The notes beneath the pieces were generated by a model, which saw only the letters and a list, made by a program, of their open reading frames with translations, made no database searches and was not told the DNA's origin. A stretch of 64,000 nucleotides of DNA. It comes from Thalassolituus oleivorans MIL-1 (lineage in GTDB: Bacteria; Pseudomonadota; Gammaproteobacteria; Pseudomonadales; Oceanobacteraceae). Positions 1 through 10,044 of this stretch are shown in pieces. Where the stretch lies: contig NC_020888.1 in the NCBI RefSeq assembly GCF_000355675.1, positions 1,089,001-1,153,000 on the forward strand, given 5' to 3'. A program made the translations under genes and the position numbers. The number at the start of each line of letters is the position of its first letter. Within the stretch, counting starts at the first letter, position 1.

Positions 1-2729
1 ATCAAAGCACCCATAACCCCCAGTGGCACGATTAGGATAACCGCAAATGGTACGGACCAGCTTTCGTATAAAGCGGCTAAGCAAAGGAATACAACTAATA
101 GTGATATCGCATAGAGGAGTGGCGCTTGTGCGCCGGACATGCGTTCCTGCAACGACATACCTGTCCATTCAAGGCTAACACCACCTGGTAGCTTCTTAAC
201 TAATTCCTCCATTGCAGCCATGGCATCGCCGGTACTTAATCCAGGTGCCGCTTCGCCTTGTATGTTCATTGATGGCAAGCCATTGTAACGCTCTAATAAC
301 GGAGAACCGTATTCCCAGCTGGTTGAAATAAAGGCCGAGAAAGGAACCATTTCGCCATTTTTGTTGCGTACATACCATTTTTCCAAATCACCAGGCAGCA
401 TGCGAGATGAGGCCTCACCCTGCACAAATACCTTTTTGACGCGGCCATTATCTAGGAAGTCATTGACGTATGAACCACCCCAAGCCGTGCTCAACGTAGA
501 GTTCACATCAGCGATTTCTAAGCCTAATGATTTTACTCGCTCGTAGTCGATATCTATTTTAAAGATTGGGGCATCGTTCATGCCGTTAGGACGAACTCTA
601 TTAAGTCGTGCATCTTGTGCTGCCATTCCGAGCAACATGTTACGTGCCAATAATAAGTTGTCGTGTCCAATATTATTGCGATCTTGCAGCATAACGTCGA
701 AGCCGGCCGCGGTTCCAAGTGCAGGAATTGGCGGCAGGTTAATCGGGTAAATCGTGGCATCTTTAATCTGACTTAATGCTCCCCAAGCCCTACCAATAGC
801 TGCATCGGCAGAAAGTTCTGGGGTCTGACGTTCATCCCAGTGCTTCAACATTACGAAACCGATACCCATATTCTGGCCTTGACCAGCAAAGCTAAAGCCT
901 GACGCTGTAAAGATAGATTTAACCGCCGGATCAGCAAGATAGTGATCCTTCATTTTCATCATGACTTCATTGGTGCGTTCTAGCGTCGCCCCTTCTGGCA
1001 ATTGAACTAGGTTAAGAATCACCCCTTGGTCTTCGGATGGTAAGAAAGAGGCCGGCAAGCGTGCGTAAAGAAATACTAATACTGCCACCATGCCGGCATA
1101 CACCAACATCATGCGGATAGGGCGCTTTAATGTACCGTTGACGGAATTAACATAGCCACCGGTTGATTTGTGCATGAATCGGTTAAACCAGCCAAAGAAG
1201 CCACGCTGCTCGCTCAGCTCACCTTTGTGGGCAGGTTTTAAGATCGCTGCACACAATGCCGGTGTTAGTGTTAACGCAACAAATACCGACAGTACCATTG
1301 AGGACACGATAGTGAGGGAGAATTGACGATAAATAGACCCAGTTGAGCCACTCATCAGCGCCATAGGTACAAAAACCGCCGACAGCACTAGCGCAATACC
1401 TACTAGGGCTGAAGTGATTTGATCCATGGATTTACGCGTTGCTTCTTTAGGCGATAAGCCTTCTTCTTCCATGACTCGTTCGACGTTTTCCACGACCACG
1501 ATGGCATCATCAATTAATAGACCGATGGCGAGCACCATACCAAACATAGTGAGGGTGTTAATGCTGTAGCCAAATACAGCCATGACAGCAAAGGTTCCCA
1601 GCAGAACAACCGGTACGGCAATGGTCGGAATTAACGTGGCGCGGAAATTACCTAAAAATAGGAAGATCACTAGAAACACTAATACCACTGCTTCAATTAA
1701 CGTATTGACCACTTCTTTGATTGATATCTGAACGAAAGGAGTCGTGTCGTAGGGATATACCACTTCTATATCGTCAGGGAAGAAGGCTGATAATTGGGTA
1801 ATGCGTTCTCGCACAGCTTTCGCAGTGCCAAGAGCATTCGCTCCACTGGCGAGCTGAATCGCAATGCCAGAGGCTGGTTTGCCGTTGTAATAGCCAGCAA
1901 CTGAATAGTTTTCAGCACCCAGTTCAATACTCGCCACATCTTTCAAACGGACTTGCGAGCCATCGCTATTAACCTTTAGCAATATATTTTCAAATTGTTC
2001 AGAAGCTTCTAGGCGCGTCTGGGCAATAATAGTCGCATTTAACTGTTGGTTCGGTGCAGCAGGTAAACCACCGAGTTGTCCTGATGCAAACTGATTGTTT
2101 TGCGTACCAATGGCGCTTTTAACATCGTTAGGTGTTAAGCCATAACCTGTTAATTTTTCGGGTTTTAGCCAAATACGCATGGCATATTGGGAACCAAACA
2201 CACGAATATCGCCAACACCGTTAGTACGTGATAGCGGATCTTTTATATAACTATTGATGTAGTCAGCCAAATCGACGCGGCTTAATTCGCCCGACTTAGA
2301 GACCAGACCAATAACCATTAAAAATGACGTTGATGCTTTGGTTACGCTAAGACCTTGCTGCTTCACCTCTGCAGGTAACAAGGCTTCGGCTAAGGACAGT
2401 TTATTTTGAACTTGTACCTGAGCAATATCTGCGTCGGTGCCCGGTGAAAAGGTAAGTGTTACCGTTGCACTACCCGCACTGCTGCTTTTCGATGACATGT
2501 ATAGAAGGTTATCTAACCCAGTCATATTTTGCTCAATGACCTGGGTAACGCTTTGTTCTAGCGTTTGTGCCGACGCACCAGGATAAGAAGCACTAACGCT
2601 TACTGCTGGAGGAGCAATTGTTGGATATTGCTGCACTGGCAGCTCTATCACAGCAGAAGCACCCGCCAACATAATTATGATGGCAATCACCCAAGCAAAA
2701 ATGGGTCGGTCAATAAAAAATCTGGCCAT
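1..2729 (-). CDS. RND efflux transporter, AcrB/MexB type (C-terminus beyond window)
   Basis: Inner-membrane proton antiporter of a tripartite drug/solvent efflux pump. I translated about 909 residues on the minus strand without a stop; the family is usually about 1040 residues, so the last part lies outside the window. The N-terminus [17 protein letters not shown] is the classic HAE1 start with TM1. The TM4 segment [16 protein letters not shown] carries the paired aspartates of the proton relay. The porter-domain stretch TSFLMVIGL and the second-half segment [12 protein letters not shown] are also typical. The start lies 15 nt after the adaptor stop, so the two genes are one operon. Substrate range cannot be read from sequence; solvents, dyes and antibiotics are usual for the family. 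Confidence 0.95.
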   Translation of the reverse strand, partial: MARFFIDRPIFAWVIAIIIMLAGASAVIELPVQQYPTIAPPAVSVSASYPGASAQTLEQSVTQVIEQNMTGLDNLLYMSSKSSSAGSATVTLTFSPGTDADIAQVQVQNKLSLAEALLPAEVKQQGLSVTKASTSFLMVIGLVSKSGELSRVDLADYINSYIKDPLSRTNGVGDIRVFGSQYAMRIWLKPEKLTGYGLTPNDVKSAIGTQNNQFASGQLGGLPAAPNQQLNATIIAQTRLEASEQFENILLKVNSDGSQVRLKDVASIELGAENYSVAGYYNGKPASGIAIQLASGANALGTAKAVRERITQLSAFFPDDIEVVYPYDTTPFVQISIKEVVNTLIEAVVLVFLVIFLFLGNFRATLIPTIAVPVVLLGTFAVMAVFGYSINTLTMFGMVLAIGLLIDDAIVVVENVERVMEEEGLSPKEATRKSMDQITSALVGIALVLSAVFVPMALMSGSTGSIYRQFSLTIVSSMVLSVFVALTLTPALCAAILKPAHKGELSEQRGFFGWFNRFMHKSTGGYVNSVNGTLKRPIRMMLVYAGMVAVLVFLYARLPASFLPSEDQGVILNLVQLPEGATLERTNEVMMKMKDHYLADPAVKSIFTASGFSFAGQGQNMGIGFVMLKHWDERQTPELSADAAIGRAWGALSQIKDATIYPINLPPIPALGTAAGFDVMLQDRNNIGHDNLLLARNMLLGMAAQDARLNRVRPNGMNDAPIFKIDIDYERVKSLGLEIADVNSTLSTAWGGSYVNDFLDNGRVKKVFVQGEASSRMLPGDLEKWYVRNKNGEMVPFSAFISTSWEYGSPLLERYNGLPSMNIQGEAAPGLSTGDAMAAMEELVKKLPGGVSLEWTGMSLQERMSGAQAPLLYAISLLVVFLCLAALYESWSVPFAVILIVPLGVMGAL

Positions 2730-2744
2730 GTTGCAGAATACCCC

Positions 2745-3863
2745 TTACTTAGTTTCTTCTGGAGTCACTGTGACCCCAGGTTTTATTTTCTGCAGCCCGC
2801 TAATAACAACGCGGTCATCTGTTTTTAAGCCACTTTTAACTAGCCACTTGTCGCCTATTGCGCGGGTGACTTCTACCCCACGGACTTCTACAACATTGTC
2901 ACTGTTCACAACGTAAGTTGTGGTTGCTCCGCCAGCTTGACGCATTACGGCTTGCTGCGGCACAAGCAGAGCATTTTCAATTAATGAACTTGGCACATTG
3001 GCGCGCACGAACATGCCAGGCAGCAGCAAGTGATCGGCGTTTTCGAACAAGGCGCGGACGTTTACAGTGCCGGTGCCCGGATCAACATTGGCATCACTGA
3101 ATTGCAGCTCACCTGTTTTTTCGACAGAGGTACCATCTTCCAATGAAAGGGTTACTTCACGTGGCAAGGCTGGATTTCTCATCAGCAAAACAGAGCTCGC
3201 GGGACGCTGAATATCAACGTAAATAGGACTTAATTGGCGAATAATTGTCAGAGCAGTCGATTGTTGTGCTGAAACCAGTGCGCCCTCTGTGATCGTTGAA
3301 CGACCAATAACACCTGATATTGGTGCAGTGATTTCGGTGTAGCTTAAGTTAATGCGAGCAGAACGAACTGCAGCCTGAGCCGCTTTTACTTGAGCTTCGG
3401 TCTGTTTTGCCGTTGCTTCAGAGTCATCCAGCTCTTGTTCGCTTACCGCCGAATTTTTAGACAGCTTTTTGTAGCGCTCTGCGCGCAGGTGAGCGCTGTA
3501 TGCGTTTGCCTCAGCAACTGCGAGTTGAGCTTCTGCGCTGGCGAGTTCAGCTTCATATAATGTCGGTTCTATTTGATATAGCTTTTCACCGGCATTCACT
3601 GAAGCGCCTTCCTCAAAGAAGCGTTTTAGAATAATTCCACTCACTTGAGGACGGATCTCCGCGGTGCGGAAAGCGGAAACCCGTCCCGGTAAATTGTCGT
3701 ATAGCTTTAGCGATTCGGCTTTAATAGTTGCCACTCCGACAGCTGGAGGCGGCATCTGCGGGCCTTGAGGGGCACTTCCCTGTTGTTCACTGCACCCCAC
3801 TATAGCTAGAAGGATAGTACTAACGATAAACCCGTGACGGATGCGTGATATTAATCTTGCCAT
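2745..3863 (-). CDS. RND periplasmic adaptor lipoprotein, AcrA/MexA type
   Basis: Membrane fusion protein that links the RND transporter to an outer-membrane channel. 372 residues. The N-terminus is a lipoprotein signal with lipobox AIVGC and acylated Cys24. It is followed by the first barrel/lipoyl strand (LPGRVSAFRTAEIRPQVSG), an alpha-hairpin rich in Ala/Glu (about residues 95-170), the second lipoyl half (INLSYTEITAPISGVIGRS) and the beta-barrel and membrane-proximal domains. An AGGA-like ribosome site precedes the ATG. No outer-membrane TolC/OprM gene lies upstream in the window; it could be downstream of the cut transporter or elsewhere. Confidence 0.95.
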   Translation of the reverse strand: MARLISRIRHGFIVSTILLAIVGCSEQQGSAPQGPQMPPPAVGVATIKAESLKLYDNLPGRVSAFRTAEIRPQVSGIILKRFFEEGASVNAGEKLYQIEPTLYEAELASAEAQLAVAEANAYSAHLRAERYKKLSKNSAVSEQELDDSEATAKQTEAQVKAAQAAVRSARINLSYTEITAPISGVIGRSTITEGALVSAQQSTALTIIRQLSPIYVDIQRPASSVLLMRNPALPREVTLSLEDGTSVEKTGELQFSDANVDPGTGTVNVRALFENADHLLLPGMFVRANVPSSLIENALLVPQQAVMRQAGGATTTYVVNSDNVVEVRGVEVTRAIGDKWLVKSGLKTDDRVVISGLQKIKPGVTVTPEETK

Positions 3864-3890
3864 ATTTTCCTCGTGGATGTTCCGGTGCTG

Positions 3891-3925
3891 CTTTTAAGTG
3901 CGCTCGTCGACCGCGAGCTTAAAAG
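3891..3925. promoter_or_regulatory. Inverted repeat in RND operon leader
   Basis: CTTTTAA at 3891-3897 pairs with TTAAAAG at 3919-3925, and the inner arms GCTCG and CGAGC also pair, with a four-base bulge on one side. The element sits about 28-62 nt upstream of the adaptor start codon, so it could be an operator overlapping the promoter or a hairpin in the mRNA leader. No T-run follows, so a terminator is unlikely. Confidence 0.4.
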
Positions 3926-4031
3926 TTTTGCTGGTACAGTATTAATTGCTTAGCTAAATAGCCCAGCGATTAGATGATTAGCTGTTATTTATAGCGATTT
4001 ACGACTCTTATGAATAGATCGGTAACTCGGA

Positions 4032-4062
4032 AAGGATTGTTAATGTAATTGGTACAATCCTT
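4032..4062. promoter_or_regulatory. Candidate operator: 9-bp inverted repeat with 13-bp spacer
   Basis: AAGGATTGT at 4032-4040 is the exact reverse complement of ACAATCCTT at 4054-4062, separated by 13 bp. Half-site centres are 22 bp apart, about two helical turns, as expected for a dimeric regulator. It lies between two divergent operons and could control either one. Confidence 0.45.
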
Positions 4063-4088
4063 GGATATACACCTAAGATTGATAAGAT

Positions 4089-4109
4089 TGTAACAGGGAA
4101 GTGGTTACA
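4089..4109. promoter_or_regulatory. Inverted repeat TGTAAC-N9-GTTACA
   Basis: Exact 6-bp arms at 4089-4094 and 4104-4109 give a 21-bp partial palindrome located 27 bp to the right of the larger inverted repeat. The size is compatible with a regulator dimer site. This is pattern evidence only; short arms of this kind also arise by chance. Confidence 0.3.
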
Positions 4110-4268
4110 TCAAGGTTACTTACGCCAAGATTATAGACGAGCACAGCGTTTTATCCCTTTTCGCTCTATATGAGCGTCAATGTGACCTGATCAGCTACTA
4201 TCAATATGTCAGCAATGTTATTTGGGTGACGGCTGGGAAGTATTGGTGTGGTGTATGGAGGCGATTGG

Positions 4269-5447
4269 ATGAAGCGCACGGTCGTGATGACTATCCTAAT
4301 TCTACTTGTTGCTGGCGTCTGGTTTTGGCCGCGCCACGAGGTAGGTTTGCGTGTGATTGTCATGGCTGCGCATTCGGGGTCGATGGGAGGGCGCGATGCG
4401 GCAATGGTGGAAACACTGCGTCGCACTTTAAACCGAGTGACAGAGTCCAATATTGTGGTCGAGGTGGTGGATAGTTTACTCAGCCGCGATGACATGCAAA
4501 TGCGTTTTGACGAAATACTGGCGAAAGGGCCAGTCGCTGCTGTGCTTGGATGTGGCGACTCGGCTTGCGTACGTCAGGTATTACCGGTGTTAGAACAAAG
4601 TGATCTTGTGCTTCTATATCCGGGCAGTTCGGAAGGGTTGTTTAAATCTCGGCATGTCATTCATTTGGGCGTGGTTGCTAATCAATATTTGTTTCCTGCG
4701 GTCAGTTGGGTTCGACAAAATTTAGGTGGAAGAATCCAATTCTTAGGCACCGAATCGGCACGCTCCGCCATGCTACTTCGATTGATTAGTCGCCAGTTGC
4801 TCGTGACTCATGATGCGCAAATTGTTGCCTCAGATTTTATGAGTAATATTGAACAGCTCCCTTCTATTATCGATAAAATTAATTTTTTCAAAGCTGATGT
4901 GCTCGTAATGGATGCCTGCGAATGGATGTTTGACCGACAGTTTAATCGCGAGCTGAGCAAAACCGGTGTGAAAATATTCTCACTTTGTGTGGATCAGAGC
5001 CCTCCTAGCGGCGTTGATATGTACTTTATAAGTCATTATTTCGAAAATCCGCATAATCACGAGATTCATCGTTTGAAAGCGGATTTGAGGGGTGATTTAG
5101 ATGGTCTCACTATTTTGTCTGAATTGAGTGCCTCTTGGCTAGGAGAAGCTTTTAATCGTGGTCGTACCCTAGATAATCGTAGTTTGCTTGAATTTGTTTT
5201 AGGACGAAATGCCTTAACCGCAGGCGGAGCGATCACTGTTGATCATGCTTTTCAAGGTACTTGGCACACCCTCTATATTGCTCAAGTTCGTAATAACGAG
5301 CAGCAGCTATTATGGATATCAAATACAGCCATTCGACCTGTAATGTTTCCGGGGTTAGAAGCTCCTTCTGATTGGCTTCACAATCTTACGATCTATTGGC
5401 GCAATGCCGGTGGTTTGTGGCGTGCGACCAGTGTAGGTAAACATTAA
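4269..5447 (+). CDS. ABC-type substrate-binding-like periplasmic protein
   Basis: Resembles type I periplasmic binding proteins of the branched-chain amino acid/amide class: beta-alpha units with strands such as VAAVLGCGDSACVRQVLPVL and a late TAGGAITVDHAF-like segment. I choose the ATG at 4269 because GGAGG sits at 4257-4261 with 7-nt spacing; an upstream GTG at 4248 has no such site. The resulting N-terminus MKRTVVMTILILLVAGVWF is a hydrophobic signal or anchor without a lipobox Cys. The stop overlaps the kinase start (TAATG), implying translational coupling. There are no permease or ATPase genes nearby, so a ligand-sensing role for the kinase is more likely than transport. Ligand unknown. 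Confidence 0.65.
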   Translation: MKRTVVMTILILLVAGVWFWPRHEVGLRVIVMAAHSGSMGGRDAAMVETLRRTLNRVTESNIVVEVVDSLLSRDDMQMRFDEILAKGPVAAVLGCGDSACVRQVLPVLEQSDLVLLYPGSSEGLFKSRHVIHLGVVANQYLFPAVSWVRQNLGGRIQFLGTESARSAMLLRLISRQLLVTHDAQIVASDFMSNIEQLPSIIDKINFFKADVLVMDACEWMFDRQFNRELSKTGVKIFSLCVDQSPPSGVDMYFISHYFENPHNHEIHRLKADLRGDLDGLTILSELSASWLGEAFNRGRTLDNRSLLEFVLGRNALTAGGAITVDHAFQGTWHTLYIAQVRNNEQQLLWISNTAIRPVMFPGLEAPSDWLHNLTIYWRNAGGLWRATSVGKH

Positions 5448-7411
5448 TGTTAAAACGTTTACGCCAACGATTGCGCTCGCTTAAAAGCTATCAATTTCAA
5501 AGTATGCAGGCGCGAATGCTGGTATGGATGATGTTACTTGTACTTCTTCCTGTATTACTGCTCGTTGGCATTGGTATGACCTATGCCGAGAGTCGATTAG
5601 CGCAAAATATGATGGAAGATTTAGAAGAGTTAACTCAGCGATTACAGCGTGAAGTTGATCTCGCCGTAGTGGCGCAAGTTGAAGATGTTCGAATTTTCTC
5701 TCGCTCTCCTTATGTTCAGGGCGCAATGGTTGATTTTTCATCGGTTTATGATGATCGAGAACTGTACTCGATGGAGTATCAAGACCAGCAGGATCGCTAT
5801 TGGAATTATCTTGCTTTCTATGCTGAAAAACACGGGCTAACGGACCTCTTGTTTGTAAATTTAAAAGGCGACGTTGTTTATTCCGCCTCGCAATCTGATC
5901 TTTATGGTGCGAACTTAACTCATGTCGATTACAGCGGAACGGCGATACAACGTGCCTTTCAACAAGCTCTTTGGCAGATGGACAGTGTTATTGAAGTGGG
6001 TGTTAACGGCTCTGATGGTTTTGCATTTATGGCATCGCCCATTTTAAATCAGCAGCTCATCGGTGTTGTTGTCCTCATTCCGGGGCCTAGCACCATTCGT
6101 CAATTTTTGACGACCACGAATGATCGCAGTAAGCAGGTTTTGAGTGTTTATCACCGAGATAGTGATGGTGGCTTTAATGAATTATTCGGCGATGGACATT
6201 TTGATCGAGGCACATTACTGAGCCGCATTTTATCAGCGGCCTATCTGGGGCGCGATTATAGTGGCAGTGTTAATGAGTGGGGGGATGATTGGTTGATTAG
6301 TGCGCGAGCATTGCCAGCGCTCAATGCAGTCGTTTTAGTTCGTCGAGAAAAAAATATGGCATTAGCGGCGATTACGGATTTGCAGTTTTCAGCGTGGGGA
6401 GTAACTTTGATTATTTTGCTCTTGGTTTTTCTTGTTTCCCGTCATGTATCTGGAAGTCTTGTCGCTCCGTTAAAAGATCTATCTGATAACTTAGAAAAAA
6501 TTGCCCGTGGTGATCGTGATGCACGGTCACAAGTAGAAAGGCAGGATGAGTTGGGCGCACTTGCTCATCAGTTTAATGACATGGCGCATTCCTTGCGCAG
6601 TACTCAAGCACAGCTGCTGCAATCGGAAAAGATGGCATCGATTGGACATTTAGCAGCTGGTGTTGCCCACGAAATCAATAATCCTATGAGTGTGGTAACG
6701 TCCAATATGGATACCATGCGTCAGTATTCTAAGATTTATGTGCAGCTGGTCGATATGTACGACCGCTACTTAAAGGCAGCAACGGAAAATGACAGTGCCG
6801 GTTACGAAGAAATTAATCGTGAATTGGTAGCATTTCAGCAGCAAGAAGATATTCATTTTGTTAATCAAGACATGAAAGAGCTACTTAATGAATCGTTAGA
6901 AGGGCTGGGGAGAGTGAAAAGCATAGTAGGTAGTTTGGGGGTTTTCTCTGAATTGGATAAATCTGAAGAACAAGTCATCGACCTCAACGAGTGTCTACAG
7001 TTTGCGGTTAGCCAAGTTAATTCCCAGCACGTAAAGGTACATTATTCGATAGATGTTAAGCAGCCTGTTCGGTTTAAACATGAGCAAATACGTAAAGCAT
7101 TTACTGCCATTGCGGATAATGCGCTAAAAGCTTGCGCGAATGAAGGTGAGCTACGGGTGCGTGCATATCAGCGCGGTGCAAAGACAATTATTGAGTTTCA
7201 AGATAGCGGCACAGGCATTGAGCAGGAGCATTTAGCTCATATATTTGATCCATTTTATACTACTCGTCCGGTGGGGGAGGGGGTTGGCTTGGGGCTTTCA
7301 ATTGCGCACTCCATTATTGAAGCACATGGCGGCTCCATTAAGTTGATGAGTAAGGTAGGGAAAGGTACAAAAGTTCAAATAGCCTTACCATCTGACAGTC
7401 ATGCGGCTTAG
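5447..7411 (+). CDS. Membrane sensor histidine kinase with HAMP domain
   Basis: 654-residue class I histidine kinase. TM1 is at about residues 24-46, a periplasmic sensor region at about 50-310, TM2 at about 315-335, and a HAMP domain follows. The H-box GVAHEINNP has phospho-acceptor His408. The ATPase domain shows an N-box-like ADNALKA, the G1 box DSGTGIE with FDPFYTTRP, and the G2 box GVGLGLSI. The long insert between H-box and ATPase domain (about 430-490) resembles ATP-binding kinases of the NtrB/DctB type. The gene is coupled to the upstream binding protein by a TAATG overlap and ends in TAG. No response regulator is adjacent, so the output partner is unknown. Confidence 0.88.
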   Translation: MLKRLRQRLRSLKSYQFQSMQARMLVWMMLLVLLPVLLLVGIGMTYAESRLAQNMMEDLEELTQRLQREVDLAVVAQVEDVRIFSRSPYVQGAMVDFSSVYDDRELYSMEYQDQQDRYWNYLAFYAEKHGLTDLLFVNLKGDVVYSASQSDLYGANLTHVDYSGTAIQRAFQQALWQMDSVIEVGVNGSDGFAFMASPILNQQLIGVVVLIPGPSTIRQFLTTTNDRSKQVLSVYHRDSDGGFNELFGDGHFDRGTLLSRILSAAYLGRDYSGSVNEWGDDWLISARALPALNAVVLVRREKNMALAAITDLQFSAWGVTLIILLLVFLVSRHVSGSLVAPLKDLSDNLEKIARGDRDARSQVERQDELGALAHQFNDMAHSLRSTQAQLLQSEKMASIGHLAAGVAHEINNPMSVVTSNMDTMRQYSKIYVQLVDMYDRYLKAATENDSAGYEEINRELVAFQQQEDIHFVNQDMKELLNESLEGLGRVKSIVGSLGVFSELDKSEEQVIDLNECLQFAVSQVNSQHVKVHYSIDVKQPVRFKHEQIRKAFTAIADNALKACANEGELRVRAYQRGAKTIIEFQDSGTGIEQEHLAHIFDPFYTTRPVGEGVGLGLSIAHSIIEAHGGSIKLMSKVGKGTKVQIALPSDSHAA

Positions 7412-7623
7412 TCGTACTATACCTATCGGCATCCGACCTAGATTTCGCTAGAACCATACCCCCTGAGGCCTGTCTCACTGGCTACGGTGGATTTATACGC
7501 GACGGGCTTTTATAGTGGTGCCCGAAGCTGCGGGTTGCCGGTTATCTATCAATGATCGGTATTGACCCGAGTATTCAAATTCAGACACATGTCTTGTCTT
7601 ACTCAATTTGCTAGGAAAGCATC

Positions 7624-8133
7624 ATGTTAACTATGTTGGCGAAGCTGCTAAAAGCACTGAACTCCGAATCTGCACCTTGGCAAATTGCCTTGGCGCTAGC
7701 TTTATCTATGATCATAGGCTTAACACCGCTGTGGTCGTTGCATAATCTGGTGATCTTGCTTTTAGCAATGATTATCCGCGTAAACCTTAGTGCATTTTTC
7801 CTTGGGATATTGGTATTTACCGGTATAGGGATGGCGTTAGTCGACCCTTGGTCTATTCGACTGGGCGAGGAACTACTAACACGCCCTGATCTTCAAACTC
7901 TATGGACCGAGTTATACGCTCAAGACTTTTGGCGTATGTTAGCCTTTAATCACACCCTGACTCTTGGCGGTGTGTGTATTGCGCTTATCGCTTTTATCCC
8001 TGTGTTTGCCATATCCCTAATATTGGTACGCGTTTATCGTGAGAGAGTACTGAATTGGGTGAATAAACTAAAAATTACTCAGATGTTAAAGGCCAGTACT
8101 TTTTATAGCCTTTATCAAAAGTTTGCGGAGTAA
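7624..8133 (+). CDS. TIGR03546 family membrane protein
   Basis: 169 residues with several hydrophobic segments (about 20-60 and 110-140), matching the small membrane protein family TIGR03546, related in style to DUF2062. A conserved-looking core is LTPLWSLHNLVILLLA. It lies 3 bp upstream of the TIGR03545 gene, the partner with which it is normally paired. Biochemical function is unknown. The start is an ATG preceded by AGGAAAGC. Confidence 0.8.
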   Translation: MLTMLAKLLKALNSESAPWQIALALALSMIIGLTPLWSLHNLVILLLAMIIRVNLSAFFLGILVFTGIGMALVDPWSIRLGEELLTRPDLQTLWTELYAQDFWRMLAFNHTLTLGGVCIALIAFIPVFAISLILVRVYRERVLNWVNKLKITQMLKASTFYSLYQKFAE

Positions 8134-8136
8134 GAC

Positions 8137-10044
8137 ATGAAACAATGGATTCGTTGGTCTGGTTTATTAGGCTTTATTGCCGTTACGGCGCTGCTTGTTG
8201 TTATTTTCGTTTTAGCTTTGCCTTGGTTAATTAAAAGCAGTATCGAGTACATAGGTACTGAGGTTGCAGGGGCGAAGGTCAGTGTGGATGACGTTGATGT
8301 TAGCTTTAACCCGCTGGGCGTTACTTTAAATCGTCTGCAGGTTACCGATGCGCGTGAACCGATGCGTAATTTGGTCGAATTTACTCAAGCTGATGCGCAA
8401 CTTGAGTTAGCGCCATTGTTGTTGGGTAAAGGCATTGTTCGTGACCTTGGGGTGAGTAATTTGCAGTTCAATACTGAGCGCACAGAAAGCGGCGCGATTG
8501 CAAAACCGACTGCGGAGGAGGCTGCCGCCGAGGCTGCTAAAAAAGCCGCAGAAGAGCCATTAGTGAGTGTTGAAGATTTACCAAGTGCCGATGAAATTTT
8601 TGCGCGTGAACCGTTAAAAACAACGGCTGCGGGTGAGGCTATGGAAGCCACTTATAAGCAGCGTAAAGCAGACGTTGAAGCCGCTGTGGCAAGTGTGCCG
8701 ACTCAAGCTGACTTGGCTAAGTATGAAGCTGAGCTTAAAGCGCTAACAAGTGGTAGTTTTTCATCGCTAGAAGATTTTAAACAGCGTAAAGCTAAGTTTG
8801 ATGAGCTTAAGAAACGCTTTAAAGCGGATCAAGCTGCGGTTCAGCAAGCGCGAGATGTTATTCAAGCGAGTCGTAAAGATATTCAGCTGGCAGCTGCTAA
8901 TTTGAAAAATGCACCGGGTGAAGATTTAGCTTATTTGCGCGACAAATATCAGCTTAATGCCAGCGGTGCTGCCAATATGACAGGCCTGCTATTTGGCGAT
9001 CAAGCGGCTGAATGGGCAAGCCAAGCACTATATTGGTATGAACTTATTAGTCCATATCTAGCATCTGATGGTGTGGAAGAGCCCGAGGTTATTGAAGAGT
9101 CGCGCCTCACCGGACGTTTTGTGCATTTTCCGAGCAATGACCCTTGGCCGGAATTTTTGATTCGTAATGCTCATATTACTGGTCCATTCGATGGTGGATA
9201 TTTAGTGATTAATGGTCGCGATCTTACCCACCAACAGGACGTCACGCGGCGACCATCGGTATTAACGATTACAGGTGATAAGTTACAACGGGTCGGTGAT
9301 CTTAGTGGTTTGATAACCCTTGATCATCGCCAGCAGCCAGCAACCGATAGCGCTATGTTAACCATCAGTGACTGGCGTCTTGCACCGGTTAATTTGGGCA
9401 TAGCCGGCGCTGAATTAGCATCATCGCGGGTGCAAGTGAAAGCCGATGCGCAAGTTGTCGCGGGTAAACTTAATGCGACGGCTGATGCGACCGTGCGTGA
9501 TGCGAAGTTTAGTGGTGCAGGTAAAACGACATTCGCCCGAGAAATGAATCAAGCACTGGCCGGTATTACGCAGTTTACGGTCAATGCGGGTGCTAAAGGC
9601 AAGTTGTTAACGCCAAAAATAGAATTTGGTTCTGATTTGGACAAGCAGCTAAGCAAAGCCTTCAATCAGCGCATACGTGCGAAGCAAGATGAGCTAGAGG
9701 CTAAATTACGCACACGTTTGACCGCTCAAATTACTCAGTATGGCGGTGATTACATTGGCGAATTACAGCAGTTGGCGGCGATGGATGGATCTATGAGTGA
9801 TCGTTTCAATGCGCTTAAAGACATGGCGGGTCAGCAGTTAGAAGATTTTACTGTACAAAAAGAGCGTGAAGCCAAAGCTAAAGTCGATGCTGAAAAAGCG
9901 GCAGCACAAGCTAAAATAGATGCTGAAAAAGCAGCTGCTCAGGCTAAAATAGACGCCGAAAAAGCGGCTGCAAAAGCCGAAGCTGAGCGTAAAAAGAAAG
10001 AAGCTGAACAACAAGCCAAAGATAAACTTAAAAAGCTATTTTAA
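8137..10044 (+). CDS. TIGR03545 family AsmA-like protein with coiled-coil tail
   Basis: 635 residues. An N-terminal TM segment (about 10-35) is followed by an AsmA-like stretch (VDVSFNPLGVTLNRLQVTD), a long charged helical region (about 115-290), beta-rich repeats (about 320-480) and a Lys/Ala/Glu-rich C-terminal helix made of three near-identical 11-residue units. It matches the TIGR03545 family, known only from its pairing with TIGR03546. A role in envelope or lipid homeostasis by analogy with AsmA-like proteins is inference. The gene overlaps the next ORF by one base. Confidence 0.8.
   Translation: MKQWIRWSGLLGFIAVTALLVVIFVLALPWLIKSSIEYIGTEVAGAKVSVDDVDVSFNPLGVTLNRLQVTDAREPMRNLVEFTQADAQLELAPLLLGKGIVRDLGVSNLQFNTERTESGAIAKPTAEEAAAEAAKKAAEEPLVSVEDLPSADEIFAREPLKTTAAGEAMEATYKQRKADVEAAVASVPTQADLAKYEAELKALTSGSFSSLEDFKQRKAKFDELKKRFKADQAAVQQARDVIQASRKDIQLAAANLKNAPGEDLAYLRDKYQLNASGAANMTGLLFGDQAAEWASQALYWYELISPYLASDGVEEPEVIEESRLTGRFVHFPSNDPWPEFLIRNAHITGPFDGGYLVINGRDLTHQQDVTRRPSVLTITGDKLQRVGDLSGLITLDHRQQPATDSAMLTISDWRLAPVNLGIAGAELASSRVQVKADAQVVAGKLNATADATVRDAKFSGAGKTTFAREMNQALAGITQFTVNAGAKGKLLTPKIEFGSDLDKQLSKAFNQRIRAKQDELEAKLRTRLTAQITQYGGDYIGELQQLAAMDGSMSDRFNALKDMAGQQLEDFTVQKEREAKAKVDAEKAAAQAKIDAEKAAAQAKIDAEKAAAKAEAERKKKEAEQQAKDKLKKLF
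9877..9975 (+). repeat. Three tandem 33-nt units encoding AKIDAEKAAAQ
   Basis: Units at 9877-9909, 9910-9942 and 9943-9975 encode AKVDAEKAAAQ, AKIDAEKAAAQ and AKIDAEKAAAK. The period of 11 residues is consistent with an extended alpha-helix or coiled coil. The DNA copies differ at third positions, so the repeat is maintained at protein level and is not a fresh slippage product. Confidence 0.75.

Larger units (their letters stand above)
3864..4268. promoter_or_regulatory. Divergent intergenic region with three inverted repeats
   Basis: A 405-nt region between the RND operon (leftward) and the binding-protein/kinase operon (rightward). I see no credible gene in it. It is AT-rich and holds three separate inverted repeats (3891-3925, 4032-4062, 4089-4109), listed individually. 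It probably carries both promoters. No TetR or LysR regulator gene borders it, so the regulator that would bind is not identified. Confidence 0.6.
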
